Source of the DNA: Fontibacillus panacisegetis
Lineage (GTDB): Bacteria; Bacillota; Bacilli; Paenibacillales; Paenibacillaceae
Length of the DNA: 64,000 bases
NCBI RefSeq assembly: GCF_900102215.1
Contig: NZ_FNBG01000014.1
Location: 62,001-126,000, forward strand
Reading direction: 5' to 3'
Numbering within the stretch: the stretch's first letter is position 1; each line of letters starts with the position of its first letter. Positions 27,546 to 36,135 of the stretch are shown piece after piece. Both the position numbers and the translations under genes were made by a program. The notes beneath the pieces are model-generated. The model had not been told where the DNA came from. It saw only the letters and a program-made list of their open reading frames with translations, and searched no databases.

Positions 27546-28367
27546 TTACCTTCTTCTAAATGATCCCATTACTCCGACAGTTTCAACAATATTAACGAAT
27601 GCGGAGGGATCAGTCTTCCGAATAATTTCCTTCAGCTCGGTCAATTCGTAACGTGTTGTCACTGTCATAAGCATATCTTTCTCTTTATGAGAAAAGGCAC
27701 CTTCTGTTTTGATGAGTGTTACACCTCGGGGAAGAGTGAGGAGCTTGGCCAACAGCTCATCCGTTTTTTCCGTAATAATGTACAGGGTAACCTTGTTATG
27801 GCTGATATGTATCAGGTCCAGCACTTTACCAGAAATATATATCGACAACATGGAAGCAAGCGCCAAATTCCAATCGCCCTCTAGATAACCCATAGAGAAG
27901 ATTACTGCTGCATTGAGAACAACTAGGATGCTGCCAACAGGGAGATCGCGGTAGCGAGTGACTATAGAACCAACGATGTCAAAACCTCCCGAAGAACCAC
28001 CTACTCGAAATGAAATGCCGCTTCCTATGCCAACAAGCACGCCGCCAAATGCCGCGGACAGCAGCGTGTCCGTAGCGACGGGCTGCTGTGGTATTAGGGC
28101 CATAGCCCATGTTACCGCGGCTACTGATAAAATGCTGAGACCGATAAAACGTTTGCCAAGCATGAACAATCCTATAATAAGTATAGGAACATTGTAAGCT
28201 AGGTACATGGTATTGATGCTAAGGGGGGAGAAGTATCCGGTAAGCATGGCAAGACCGGATACACCACCGCTAAGTAAATGATGCGGAACAAGGAACAAGT
28301 TGAAGCCGGATGCGATAAAGACTGCTCCGATTATTATGACAATACAGTTCCTAATATCCTTTAACAC
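27546..28367 (-). CDS. YitT family membrane protein (DUF161/DUF2179)
   Basis: A 273-residue protein with five to six N-terminal membrane helices (IIIGAVFIASGFNLFLVP, GGVSGLAML, the signature GGSSGGFDIVGSI) and a C-terminal cytosolic DUF2179 domain (about residues 195-265; TEKTDELLAKLLTLPRGVT, VTTRYELTELK). Members are widespread in Firmicutes, usually of unknown transport function. GTG 28367 has AGAGGTGA upstream. It is divergent from the helicase gene. Confidence 0.88.
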   Translation of the reverse strand: MLKDIRNCIVIIIGAVFIASGFNLFLVPHHLLSGGVSGLAMLTGYFSPLSINTMYLAYNVPILIIGLFMLGKRFIGLSILSVAAVTWAMALIPQQPVATDTLLSAAFGGVLVGIGSGISFRVGGSSGGFDIVGSIVTRYRDLPVGSILVVLNAAVIFSMGYLEGDWNLALASMLSIYISGKVLDLIHISHNKVTLYIITEKTDELLAKLLTLPRGVTLIKTEGAFSHKEKDMLMTVTTRYELTELKEIIRKTDPSAFVNIVETVGVMGSFRRR

Positions 28368-28436
28368 TGAAAAATCACCTCTCGTTGATATTGGGAGTAT
28401 CCCAACCTGCTTGCTGGTATTCTTTTATTGTTTTGT

Positions 28437-28444
28437 GCTATAAT
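28437..28444 (+). promoter_or_regulatory. Extended -10 promoter of the helicase gene
   Basis: TGCTATAAT: the TG-N-TATAAT extended -10 pattern. A convincing -35 box is not found. Transcription from here would give a leader of about 195 bases before the TTG start. Confidence 0.45.
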
Positions 28445-28644
28445 GTGTGAGATATTCTTGAGTGGGGTTGTTTTCTGTTTTAAAAACAGCAAGATATCAG
28501 TATTTACCGTCTAAGGTTCTCTAACTTTCCAGTGCCTTATGTAAGTTTTTTTGGCCTGTTGGATAGTCTATAAACGTTAGAATGCTACTTAAGAATACAG
28601 TTAACACTGTGGAATGTCCACTATATAGAAGGAGTATGAACAAT

Positions 28645-30258
28645 TTGAACACATTTGCAGATTTTGGCCTAGAGCCTAAAGTATTACAAGCTATTACCGA
28701 GCTTGGATTTGAGGAAGCGACTCCGATTCAAGGCAAATCCATTCCTATCGCACTCACTGGAAGAGATATGATTGGACAAGCTCAGACAGGAACAGGGAAG
28801 ACAGCTGCATTTGGCCTTCCGCTCATTAACAGAATTCCAAAGGATGAAGATCGGATTGTAGCGCTTATTATGACACCAACGCGTGAACTTGCAATTCAAG
28901 TAGCTGAAGAGATTGGTAAATTAGCACGTTTTAAAGGTACACGCTCTTTGCCTATTTACGGAGGACAAGACATCGTTCGTCAAATTCGCGCTTTGAAGAA
29001 GAAACCTCAAATTATTATCGGTACCCCGGGTCGTTTGCTTGATCACATTAACCGTAAGACGATCAAACTTGACGACGTGAAGACTGTCGTCCTTGATGAA
29101 GCAGATGAAATGCTGGATATGGGTTTCATGGAAGATATTCAGTCGATCCTGAAGCTTGTCCCCGAAGAACGCCAAACGATGTTATTTTCCGCTACCATGC
29201 CAGCAAATATCCAGAAGTTGGCTCAGCAGTTCCTGAAAAATCCTGAACATGTATCCGTTATTCCAAAACAGGTTAGCGCACCGTTGATCGATCAAGCTTA
29301 CATTGAAGTTCATGAACGCCAAAAATTTGACGCTCTGACTCGTTTGCTCGATATGGAATCTCCAGAGCTTGCTATTGTCTTCGGTCGGACAAAACGTCGT
29401 GTAGACGAACTTGCTGAAGCTTTGCAAAAACGTGGATATTCTGCAGATGGTTTGCATGGTGATTTGTCCCAACATCAACGTGATAACGTGATGCGTAAAT
29501 TCCGTGATGGAAGTATTGACGTATTGGTAGCAACAGATGTAGCTGCTCGCGGTCTTGACGTTTCTGGCGTATCACATGTTGTGAACTTTGACTTGCCGCA
29601 AGACCCTGAGAGTTATGTTCACCGTATCGGCCGTACAGGTCGTGCTGGTAAAGAGGGTGCTGCATGGTCTTTTGTAACACCACGTGAAATTGACCATTTG
29701 CATTTTATCGAACGCATTACTCGTCATAAAATTGCTCGTAAACCTCTTCCAAGTATTGCAGAGGCTATTGAAGGTAAGCAACGGATTACTGCTGAACGGA
29801 TTATTGAGCTTGTGGAAGCGGCAGAGCTCGGTGAATATAAAGGTATGGCTATCCAATTACTTGAGCAATATGATTCTGTTAATCTGCTTGCGGCTGCGTT
29901 CAAGCTTATTACTGGAGATAAGAATGACAAAGCAAATATCGAACTCACACCAGAGGAACCAATTCGTGTGAAACGTCGTAATCCAGACATTCGCTCTAGT
30001 GGACGCAAACCTTCTGGATATGGAAATCGTGGCGGCGGCAGTGGTGGTGGCGGCTATCGTCGTGACAATCGTGAAGGCGGAAGTCGCGAAGGTGGAAATC
30101 GTGGCGGTTATGGTAACAAGGGCGGATATAATAAAGAAGGAGGACGTGATTCATATCGTTCTTCGTCATCTTCTTCAGATCGTAAGCCGCGTTCAAACTA
30201 TAATAACGGTGATCGCAGACCATCGAAACGTAACGACAACAATTCTTTCGACAATTAA
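28645..30258 (+). CDS. cshA: DEAD-box RNA helicase (CshA-like)
   Basis: Cytoplasmic RNA helicase of 537 residues. Visible motifs: AQTGTGKT (I), PTRELAIQV (Ia), GTPGRLLDH (Ib), VLDEADEML (II), FSATMP (III), [11 protein letters not shown] (V) and [10 protein letters not shown] (VI). The C-terminal tail (from about residue 450) is rich in Gly, Arg, Tyr and Ser, a likely RNA-binding region. The TTG at 28645 lies 10 bases after AAGGAG; ATG 28636 is only one base from it. A long leader and Gly/Arg tail resemble cold-inducible helicases. Confidence 0.93.
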   Translation: MNTFADFGLEPKVLQAITELGFEEATPIQGKSIPIALTGRDMIGQAQTGTGKTAAFGLPLINRIPKDEDRIVALIMTPTRELAIQVAEEIGKLARFKGTRSLPIYGGQDIVRQIRALKKKPQIIIGTPGRLLDHINRKTIKLDDVKTVVLDEADEMLDMGFMEDIQSILKLVPEERQTMLFSATMPANIQKLAQQFLKNPEHVSVIPKQVSAPLIDQAYIEVHERQKFDALTRLLDMESPELAIVFGRTKRRVDELAEALQKRGYSADGLHGDLSQHQRDNVMRKFRDGSIDVLVATDVAARGLDVSGVSHVVNFDLPQDPESYVHRIGRTGRAGKEGAAWSFVTPREIDHLHFIERITRHKIARKPLPSIAEAIEGKQRITAERIIELVEAAELGEYKGMAIQLLEQYDSVNLLAAAFKLITGDKNDKANIELTPEEPIRVKRRNPDIRSSGRKPSGYGNRGGGSGGGGYRRDNREGGSREGGNRGGYGNKGGYNKEGGRDSYRSSSSSSDRKPRSNYNNGDRRPSKRNDNNSFDN

Positions 30259-30277
30259 TTGGTTGAATGCAATAAAC

Positions 30278-30309
30278 AAAGGCGGGGCACTATGCCCCGT
30301 CTTTATTTA
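30278..30309 (+). terminator. Terminator after the helicase gene
   Basis: AAAGGCGGGGCA at 30278-30289 pairs with TGCCCCGTCTTT at 30293-30304 around a 3-base loop. Confidence 0.75.
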
Positions 30310-30319
30310 TTCATATTAA

Positions 30320-30421
30320 TTAGTAAAGGATTGTGCGGCTCACGATAACTAGCAAAATGAACAAAACCAAAATTGTGCCAGTGGAAGTCCAGAAACCTCC
30401 ATATCCTCCTGCTTGGGACAT
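30320..30421 (-). CDS. YjcZ family small hydrophobic protein
   Basis: A 33-residue protein: a Gly-rich start (MSQAGGYGG) then one hydrophobic helix, GTILVLFILLVIVSR. This matches the YjcZ/SscA type found in spore formers, where some members aid spore coat assembly. AAAGGAGGTAATCTC precedes ATG 30421, an unusually strong site for so short a gene. A close paralog lies at 51550-51645. Confidence 0.75.
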   Translation of the reverse strand: MSQAGGYGGFWTSTGTILVLFILLVIVSRTILY

Positions 30422-30598
30422 GAGATTACCTCCTTTGATTTGTGAATAATTGAAGTTACGGTATATACTATGGTAATAAGGAATTATAGGATTAGACATT
30501 CACCTATGTGTGTACGAAATTAGGCGCTGGATAGAGATGTGCTAATCATGTATAGTTATTACTAGACATAATTATCACTTTCGGAGGGAGATTTTTAC

Positions 30599-31402
30599 TT
30601 GGATAAAGGGTTTATGGGCGGTTTGTATAAAATAACGGAGTGGATCATGAGGATCGCTGGAAGTAATCTGTTATGGCTAATTTGTTCATTGCCATTCATG
30701 ATTCCTGCGGGTACGAAGTTTATGTTATATCTTAACCCAGTACCTGGACTAGAAAATGAAATTTTTACTTATCTAGCTATGGCTATTTTGGCTCCATTTG
30801 TTTTTTTTCCTGCTACTTCAGCGTTATTTTCGGTTACCCGGAAGTGGGTAATGGGTGAAACGGATTTGAGCATTATCAAAGTGTACTTTAAGGGTTACAA
30901 GGAAAATTATAAACAAAGCATGATCGGCGGAATTTTCTATACTCTTCTTGTAGTAATTATGGTGTTTGATTACAACGTATACATGAAGCAGCTCGAAAAT
31001 ATGCAAATGATTGGTATTATCATATTGATCTTTCTAATCATTGCGTTTGTGTCTTTGTTCAACTTCTTCTCGATGGTTGCTCATTACCATATGAAGACAA
31101 CGCAGATCATCAAAAATGCTATTTTGTTAACGATTATCAAACCATTTAGAATGTTGACTACAGTCATTTGTACCGCAATTCTGTTTTTTCTTACGCTTAA
31201 ATACGGCTGGCTGATTCTTTTTGGCTTAGGAAGCTTGACTGCATTAGTCGCATATTTCAACTTCAACGTTGCTTACAATAAGATTCAGGAAAAAGTAGAC
31301 AAAATGAATGCAGATAAAAATGGTGAAGAGTCTAACGCTGAAGGCGATAGCTCTGAAGAAGTGCTTGAGCTTGAGTCTGGAGAGCAAAGGGAAAAAGAAT
31401 AG
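30599..31402 (+). CDS. YesL-like (DUF624) membrane protein
   Basis: A 267-residue membrane protein with about five helices. The opening KITEWIMRIAGSNLLWLICSLPF and the following GxxxFPATSALFSVTRKWV are characteristic of DUF624. The C-terminal ~35 residues are acidic and cytosolic. DUF624 genes often sit near sugar transport genes in Firmicutes, but here the gene is isolated, so no function is inferred. TTG 30599 is preceded by CGGAGGGAG. Confidence 0.82.
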   Translation: MDKGFMGGLYKITEWIMRIAGSNLLWLICSLPFMIPAGTKFMLYLNPVPGLENEIFTYLAMAILAPFVFFPATSALFSVTRKWVMGETDLSIIKVYFKGYKENYKQSMIGGIFYTLLVVIMVFDYNVYMKQLENMQMIGIIILIFLIIAFVSLFNFFSMVAHYHMKTTQIIKNAILLTIIKPFRMLTTVICTAILFFLTLKYGWLILFGLGSLTALVAYFNFNVAYNKIQEKVDKMNADKNGEESNAEGDSSEEVLELESGEQREKE

Positions 31403-31454
31403 TACTAAGGTGATGTCAGGAATATTTTACCTGATGATTACAAGTGCAGTTAAG

Positions 31455-31483
31455 TTTACATTTGATTAATGAAGTTTTATAAT
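31455..31483 (+). promoter_or_regulatory. Sigma-A promoter of 6S RNA
   Basis: TTTACA at 31455-31460 and a consensus TATAAT at 31478-31483, spaced exactly 17 bases. The first transcribed base would be about 31490. Confidence 0.8.
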
Positions 31484-31489
31484 AGGTTT

Positions 31490-31679
31490 ACGTCCTGCGA
31501 TGTGCGTTTCGGTTCTATGTTGTTTTGAACCAATGACGATGTCTCGGGAGATCTACATTGCATCATGGCTGAAAGGCCCTATCCATGAGATTTGGGGACT
31601 TCAAAAGTGATGCTGCGATCACCCACCTGCTAATGGCAGGTTCGAGACAATGTAACCGGACGGCATAGGCGGGTCTTTT
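31490..31679 (+). ncRNA. ssrS: 6S RNA
   Basis: A transcript of about 190 bases with the size and fold of 6S RNA, which binds and restrains sigma-A RNA polymerase. The ends pair imperfectly (CCTGCGATGTGC near 31495 with GCATAGGCGGG near 31664). Two inner stems pair GTCTCG with CGAGAC and TACATTG with CAATGTA, leaving an internal open region. It is preceded by a strong promoter and followed by a terminator. No reading frame fits the region. Confidence 0.8.
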
Positions 31680-31694
31680 GTTATGAATTGAACG

Positions 31695-31736
31695 GCACCT
31701 TGAGGCTTTTGTTAAAGCTTCAAGGTGCTTTTTTGT
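31695..31736 (+). terminator. Terminator downstream of 6S RNA
   Basis: GCACCTTGAGGCTTT and AAAGCTTCAAGGTGC form a 15-base stem (one mismatch) around TGTT, followed by a run of six T. Confidence 0.85.
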
Positions 31737-31833
31737 TAATGCCAAGTAAACGCTCTTTTGTTTGTTCCTCAAGAATGATAAACTGTAATGTAAGTACAAG
31801 TTGTTTGAGGAGTTATAAAGGAGGCAGAACGGG

Positions 31834-32232
31834 TTGTCATTAAAGAGAACATTAGCCGGTATATTTCGCAGTCAGGAGGGAACGAGTGATCGTGCGAAAG
31901 TACCTGAATTAAAAACAAGATATTATCAAATGTCGAAGGATAAAATTTGGGAGGAAGTATCTTCGACACTTAAGAAAATTCCTGGTTATAAAGTCACGCA
32001 TGAGGTTCCTTCAGTAGGTGAAATTACATTGGAGAAACGCACTGCTTTTGGACGAACTATGGATATTACGGTCTCTATCGTTTCTACAGGACCTGTTCGT
32101 AGTGCGATTGACATTTATTCTGCTACCCGAGGATCAATGGGCGATCTGGGTGCGAATTACCGTAATATTATGCATTTATTTGGGATGCTGGACAAGAAAC
32201 TGTCCTCACATAAAATCTCGTCACCGTCATAA
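31834..32232 (+). CDS. Hypothetical protein, possibly DUF1499 family
   Basis: A soluble 132-residue protein. The middle (TLKKIPGYKVTHEVPSVGEI, then FGRTMDITVSIVSTG) and an ending like YRNIMHLFGMLDKKL recall DUF1499, but the match is weak. There is no signal peptide or membrane helix. TTG 31834 has AAAGGAGG nine bases upstream. It is the last gene before a terminator and convergent with tpx. Confidence 0.6.
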   Translation: MSLKRTLAGIFRSQEGTSDRAKVPELKTRYYQMSKDKIWEEVSSTLKKIPGYKVTHEVPSVGEITLEKRTAFGRTMDITVSIVSTGPVRSAIDIYSATRGSMGDLGANYRNIMHLFGMLDKKLSSHKISSPS

Positions 32233-32256
32233 TTTTTACATGCACCGCGCTAAAAT

Positions 32257-32294
32257 AAGCGAGCAGGGAGGGGAGCCCTCCTTACTCGCTTTTC
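32257..32294. terminator. Terminator between the 31834 gene and tpx
   Basis: AGCGAGCAGGGAGGG pairs with CCTCCTTACTCGCT around GAGC, with a short T tail. It lies in the gap of two convergent genes. Confidence 0.7.
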
Positions 32295-32327
32295 GTGTAT
32301 ACAGGTTATTAAACGCCGCAATAATGA

Positions 32328-32849
32328 TTAGGACAACAGTTGTTTGACTGCGTCGATAGGTGCATCATAGTTCGGGTGTTCGCCCATTTCTTTAAGTACT
32401 TCGACATAACGGATCGTGTTTTCTTTATCAAGAACGAATACTGCGCGATGATCAAGCGCAAATTCTTTGATAAATACGCCGTATGCTTTACCGAAGGAGT
32501 TGTCCTTGTAGTCAGATAGAGTAATTACTTGGTCGATACCAGCAGCTCCACACCAACGTGATTGTGCAAATGGAAGGTCTACGCTGATGGTCAATACGAT
32601 AACATCATCGCCCAGGGTTGCTGCTTCTTGGTTAAAGCGGCGGGTTTGAGCGTCACATACGCCTGTATCGAGAGAAGGAACGACACTAATTAGCTTGATT
32701 TTCCCTGCGTAGTCTTGGAGAGAAGCCTCTTCGAGCAAATTTTTGCTAATTTTGAAGTCTGGCGCAGTGTCGCCAACCTTCAGTTCCGGACCTACCAGGG
32801 TAATGGGATTACCTTTAAATGTAGCTACGCTAGCGCGTTCTTGTGTCAT
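32328..32849 (-). CDS. tpx: Thiol peroxidase, atypical 2-Cys peroxiredoxin
   Basis: A 173-residue thioredoxin-dependent peroxidase. The peroxidatic Cys65 is in [14 protein letters not shown] and the resolving Cys100 in FAQSRWCGA, the Tpx pattern. It reduces hydrogen and alkyl peroxides in the cytoplasm. ATG 32849 has AGGAGGAG upstream. A PerR-like operator lies about 45 bases ahead of the start, which suggests induction by peroxide. Confidence 0.95.
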   Translation of the reverse strand: MTQERASVATFKGNPITLVGPELKVGDTAPDFKISKNLLEEASLQDYAGKIKLISVVPSLDTGVCDAQTRRFNQEAATLGDDVIVLTISVDLPFAQSRWCGAAGIDQVITLSDYKDNSFGKAYGVFIKEFALDHRAVFVLDKENTIRYVEVLKEMGEHPNYDAPIDAVKQLLS

Positions 32850-32893
32850 TTTAATTTCTCCTCCTATAGATTAGATATTGTTTTCAATTTTAA

Positions 32894-32908
32894 TTATAAT
32901 ATTTATAA
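32894..32908 (-). promoter_or_regulatory. PerR/Fur-type operator upstream of tpx
   Basis: TTATAATATTTATAA agrees with the PerR consensus TTATAATNATTATAA at 13 of the 14 fixed positions. It lies 45-60 bases before the tpx start. Fur and Zur use similar boxes, so the regulator identity rests on gene function. Confidence 0.6.
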
Positions 32909-32972
32909 AAAGAGATTGTCCAACTTTAGGAAATAGTTAGATAACATTATTGAACGAAGGAAGGTTCGCAAC

Positions 32973-33584
32973 ATGATTTTTATTCGATATGAAAGCTGGA
33001 AAAGCTATCTTCGGTATTATCCGATAACTTGTCTATTATTAGCTGCGAATATTGTGATGTTCATCATCGTTACGATAAATGGGGGTTCAACGAATCTTGA
33101 AACCTTGTTGAAATTTGGGGCAATGGCGAATTATGGGCATTATCCAGAAGAAATGTGGAGATTGTTCACGGCTATGTTTTTGCATAACGGGTTCAACCAT
33201 TTGCTCTCAAATTGTTTTGCGATCCTGGTGTTTGCACCTCCGCTTGAGACCTATTTAGGCAAATGGCGATATGCGCTGCTTTATCTTGGAAGCGGCTTAG
33301 TTGGCAACATAATTTCATTAGGAGCATATCGTCATGCTATGGATACTATCTCTGTCGGCGCCTCAGGAGCGATATACGGCGTGTATGGAGCGTTTCTATA
33401 TATTGCACTTCTACAGCGTAATCTTATGGATGAGAGCTCGCGTAAGACGCTGTACAGCTTGCTGATCGTTGGGGTAGTGTTCTCGGTTGCGGTTCCTCAA
33501 ATCAACTGGGTAGCTCATTTTGGTGGGCTCCTCGGAGGCTTTTTTATTTACGGAATCATTATAAGATTGTTAAAACGCCGTTGA
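32973..33584 (+). CDS. Rhomboid family intramembrane serine protease
   Basis: A 203-residue, six-helix protease. The catalytic serine is Ser131 in SVGASGAIYG and the catalytic histidine is His182 in NWVAHFGGLLGGF. The family motif HNGFNHLLSN (residues 71-80) supplies the oxyanion His and Asn. It cleaves substrates within the membrane; its substrate is unknown. It has a GGAAGG-type site upstream and stands alone. Confidence 0.92.
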   Translation: MIFIRYESWKSYLRYYPITCLLLAANIVMFIIVTINGGSTNLETLLKFGAMANYGHYPEEMWRLFTAMFLHNGFNHLLSNCFAILVFAPPLETYLGKWRYALLYLGSGLVGNIISLGAYRHAMDTISVGASGAIYGVYGAFLYIALLQRNLMDESSRKTLYSLLIVGVVFSVAVPQINWVAHFGGLLGGFFIYGIIIRLLKRR

Positions 33585-33713
33585 AGAGATGATAACTAAA
33601 TGGTACATTTAAGATAAATAAATTTTATCTATTTGTATCTTTTAGAAATGTAAGCCCTTTTATTTTGCCCTTATTTCGATTATATGAAGATGCGAAATGG
33701 AGCGATCAGATTC

Positions 33714-34625
33714 GTGGAACTTAGACAACTGCAATACTTCGTAAAAGTGGCGAAAAAAGAGCACGTCACTCAAGCGGCAGAAGAGCTGCATGTGGCTCAA
33801 TCCGCGGTAAGTCGGCAAATTCATCAGTTGGAGCAGGAGCTTGGAGTTAATCTGTTCATGCAGAAGGGGAGAAATTTGCACCTGACGGCAGTCGGGCAGC
33901 TGTTTTGCAGCCGTGTAGAAACTATTCTTAAGGATTTGGAAAGGGCCGTTAGTGAGGTTCATGAATTTCTGGACCCTGAACAAGGAGAGATCAGACTAGG
34001 TTTTCCGAACAGCCTTGGAATTCATATTATACCTAGTGTAGTGGCGGAATTCCGCAAACTCTACCCTAACGTCAAGTTTCGGTTCCGACAAGGAACGTAC
34101 CCAACCTTAATTCGTGACGTGGTGTCAGGAGATGTGGATCTCGCTTTTATATCTCCGTTTCCGGAGAACCACAATCAGGTGGCAGGTAATGTAGTGCTGA
34201 CAGAGGATTTAGTCGCTATTTTACCGCCTGGTCATCCGTTGTCAGGCGAACAGAGCATAACCCTTAATCAATTAAAAGATGATAAATTTGTATTGTTTAG
34301 TAAAGGATACTCTCTGCGTCCGATTGTGTGGCATGCGTGCCTGGAGGCTGGATTTACCCCGAAGATTGCATTTGAGGGGGAAGAGACAGATACGATTCGT
34401 GGACTTGTTGCGGCGGGAATGGGCGTGAGCCTGCTGCCGGAAACGGCGCTGTTTCAGAGCTTTTCCCTCCAGCCAAGCAGAGTTCGAATTTCAGTTCCAA
34501 AGGTAACGCGAACGATTGGACTTATTCATCGTGCAGATGAAAAGCTGCCGCTCGTTGCTCAATCTTTCCGTATTTTTCTTCTTGAATATTTTGGACTACA
34601 AATCGATACTCCGCCGAGCCAGTGA
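33714..34625 (+). CDS. LysR-family transcriptional regulator
   Basis: A 303-residue regulator. The N-terminal winged helix begins at VELRQLQYFVKVAKKEHVTQ and has the recognition helix QSAVSRQIHQLEQELG; a linker helix follows and residues about 90-290 form a periplasmic-binding-like co-inducer domain. I start at GTG 33714, whose position matches the usual LysR opening; an upstream ATG at 33684 lacks a ribosome binding site. The ligand is unknown. Its neighbours (rhomboid, YugP-type) are not obvious targets. Confidence 0.88.
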   Translation: MELRQLQYFVKVAKKEHVTQAAEELHVAQSAVSRQIHQLEQELGVNLFMQKGRNLHLTAVGQLFCSRVETILKDLERAVSEVHEFLDPEQGEIRLGFPNSLGIHIIPSVVAEFRKLYPNVKFRFRQGTYPTLIRDVVSGDVDLAFISPFPENHNQVAGNVVLTEDLVAILPPGHPLSGEQSITLNQLKDDKFVLFSKGYSLRPIVWHACLEAGFTPKIAFEGEETDTIRGLVAAGMGVSLLPETALFQSFSLQPSRVRISVPKVTRTIGLIHRADEKLPLVAQSFRIFLLEYFGLQIDTPPSQ

Positions 34626-34640
34626 TCGGCGGTTTTTTTA
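34611..34640 (+). terminator. Terminator overlapping the LysR stop
   Basis: CCGCCGA at 34611-34617 and TCGGCGG at 34626-34632 pair, with the stop codon at 34623-34625 in the loop, followed by seven T residues. Confidence 0.7.
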
Positions 34641-34651
34641 TTTGCAAGCAA

Positions 34652-34699
34652 CAAAGACCCTTCTGTCTCCGTCATGCTGGGCGGAGTGAAGGGTCTTTG
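34652..34699. terminator. Terminator after the YugP-type gene
   Basis: CAAAGACCCTTC at 34652-34663 is the exact complement of GAAGGGTCTTTG at 34688-34699. It lies just downstream of the minus-strand gene. Confidence 0.7.
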
Positions 34700-34711
34700 T
34701 ATTTGTCAGTA

Positions 34712-35392
34712 TTATTCGCGATTGCTAGTGAATATCAAAATGTAACGAATCAGTTCAAGCAGGGAAATAAGAGCTGCTGCTACATAAGTTAGCGCAGCTG
34801 CGTTCAACACTTTACCGACGCCGCGTTCTTCATTTTGTGTAACATATCCTTGGCTTAACATGATTTTTCGGGCACGGCTGCTGGCATTAAATTCGACTGG
34901 CAGTGTAACAAGCTGGAACAGAACTGCTGCCGAGAAGAAGATGATCCCAAGGCCAATCAGGTTAAATGCTTGGAAGATGATACCAGCCAATAAAAGGAAC
35001 GGTGCAATCCCGGAAGCAAAATTGACAACAGGGAACATTTTATGACGAAGCACTAGCATCGGGTAAGATTCTTTATGTTGAATGGCGTGACCAACTTCAT
35101 GACAGGCTACAGCGACTGCTGATATCGTGCGTTCATAATATACAGGTTCAGAAAGGCGAACGACACGTTTGATCGGATCATAGTGGTCAGATAGTGTACC
35201 TCTAACCGGTTCGATGGGTACGTTGTAAAGACCGTTGGAATCCAGCATACGTCTTGCGGCATCATGGCCTGTGAGACCATATGAATTTTCAACTTTTGCC
35301 CATTTGTTAAAGGTTCCCTTAACACGGAATTGAGCCCAGACGGAGAGTCCGAAAGCCAATAAAATGGGAATTAACATTATGTCAGAGTACAT
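34712..35392 (-). CDS. YugP-type neutral zinc metallopeptidase, membrane-bound
   Basis: A 226-residue membrane protease of the Zn_peptidase_2 family. The zinc motif HEVGH occurs in AVACHEVGHAIQHKESYP. There is an N-terminal membrane segment and two or three further helices (FASGIAPFLLLAGIIF, IIFFSAAVLFQLVTLP, AAALTYVAAALISLLELI). Its substrate is unknown. ATG 35392 (MYSDIMLIP) has GGAGGA upstream; the frame continues to 35407. It lies just downstream of the MerR gene. Confidence 0.85.
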   Translation of the reverse strand: MYSDIMLIPILLAFGLSVWAQFRVKGTFNKWAKVENSYGLTGHDAARRMLDSNGLYNVPIEPVRGTLSDHYDPIKRVVRLSEPVYYERTISAVAVACHEVGHAIQHKESYPMLVLRHKMFPVVNFASGIAPFLLLAGIIFQAFNLIGLGIIFFSAAVLFQLVTLPVEFNASSRARKIMLSQGYVTQNEERGVGKVLNAAALTYVAAALISLLELIRYILIFTSNRE

Positions 35393-35421
35393 CAAGCATT
35401 CCTCCAAAAGTAATTGAATAT

Positions 35422-35862
35422 TTAGCTAAAAGGAACATTGTTCATCAAAATACGAAGTGCTTCGATACAGGCAAGGCTTTGAGGCATGATGTTGGAAAAT
35501 GCGTGACGTGCCTGTCCGGGCTTAAGGCTGGAAATGAGGGGCTCAAGCTCCTTTACTTCACGCTCAAGCTGCTGAAGGTGTATTTCCAACGAACTTAATT
35601 TTTCAGTTACATGTTCTTCGTTGCTTACCTTGTTCCAAAGCTCCAGCTTCTCACGAATTTCTTCAAGAGTGTATTTTTCCTGTTTTAAAAGATTAATTCG
35701 CTCCAGCCTGTTTAAGGTTTCATTACTATAAAGACGGTAATTTTTTTGAGTTCTGCTCTCGGGTGAAATAAGTCCCATCTTAGTGTAGTAATCAATAGTG
35801 CGCTCACTTACGTCTGCAGCCTTGGCCAATTCTCCTATCCGAAATAATTTTATAACTCCAAT
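35422..35862 (-). CDS. MerR-family regulator with no canonical start codon
   Basis: The frame encodes LFRIGELAKAADVSERTIDYYTKMGLI, a standard MerR winged-helix opening, then YRLYSNETLNRLERI, a dimerisation coiled coil and a short acidic tail. Only TTG (35829), inside the first helix, is a standard start and would delete the wing and helix 1. Upstream the first codons are ATT (35862), GGA, GTT, ATA. An AGAGGTGA site sits 4-5 bases before the ATT, so the likely start is AUU, as known for infC. No usable Cys cluster suggests a metal ligand. Confidence 0.6.
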   Translation of the reverse strand: MGVIKLFRIGELAKAADVSERTIDYYTKMGLISPESRTQKNYRLYSNETLNRLERINLLKQEKYTLEEIREKLELWNKVSNEEHVTEKLSSLEIHLQQLEREVKELEPLISSLKPGQARHAFSNIMPQSLACIEALRILMNNVPFS

Positions 35863-36051
35863 ATAATCACCTCTTTCTAATTATTTATACGTGAAACATA
35901 GAGGTTATACCTAAATGATAACTGATCTATAAGTGTACAGTCAAACGTCATGCTTTATTAAAGAAAGTAACTAATTCACAATAAAATACGTGAATATCTA
36001 ACATGATGTGTTAATTAATATAAATTATTTTCGGTTTTTTTAAAAAAACTA

Positions 36052-36081
36052 TTGTCATATCTGCTTCTTTAGTCTTATAAT
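36052..36081 (+). promoter_or_regulatory. Sigma-A promoter of the ammonium transporter gene
   Basis: TTGTCA at 36052-36057 and TATAAT at 36076-36081, spaced 18 bases. Confidence 0.65.
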
Positions 36082-36101
36082 CACCTTAACCTTTTATTTT
36101 G

Positions 36102-36118
36102 TGTTAGGAAATATGACA
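36102..36118 (+). promoter_or_regulatory. GlnR/TnrA-type site before amt
   Basis: TGTTAGGAAATATGACA matches the conserved TGTNA-N7-TNACA frame of the GlnR/TnrA consensus; the central TTTT is replaced by AAAT. It is downstream of the promoter, a position that fits repression when nitrogen is plentiful. Confidence 0.5.
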
Positions 36119-36135
36119 TTGAGGAGTGGGGATCT

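Noticed and set aside
36008-36024. Second GlnR/TnrA site TGTTAATTAATATAAAT
   Set aside because: The right half TNACA is absent, so only a half-site matches.
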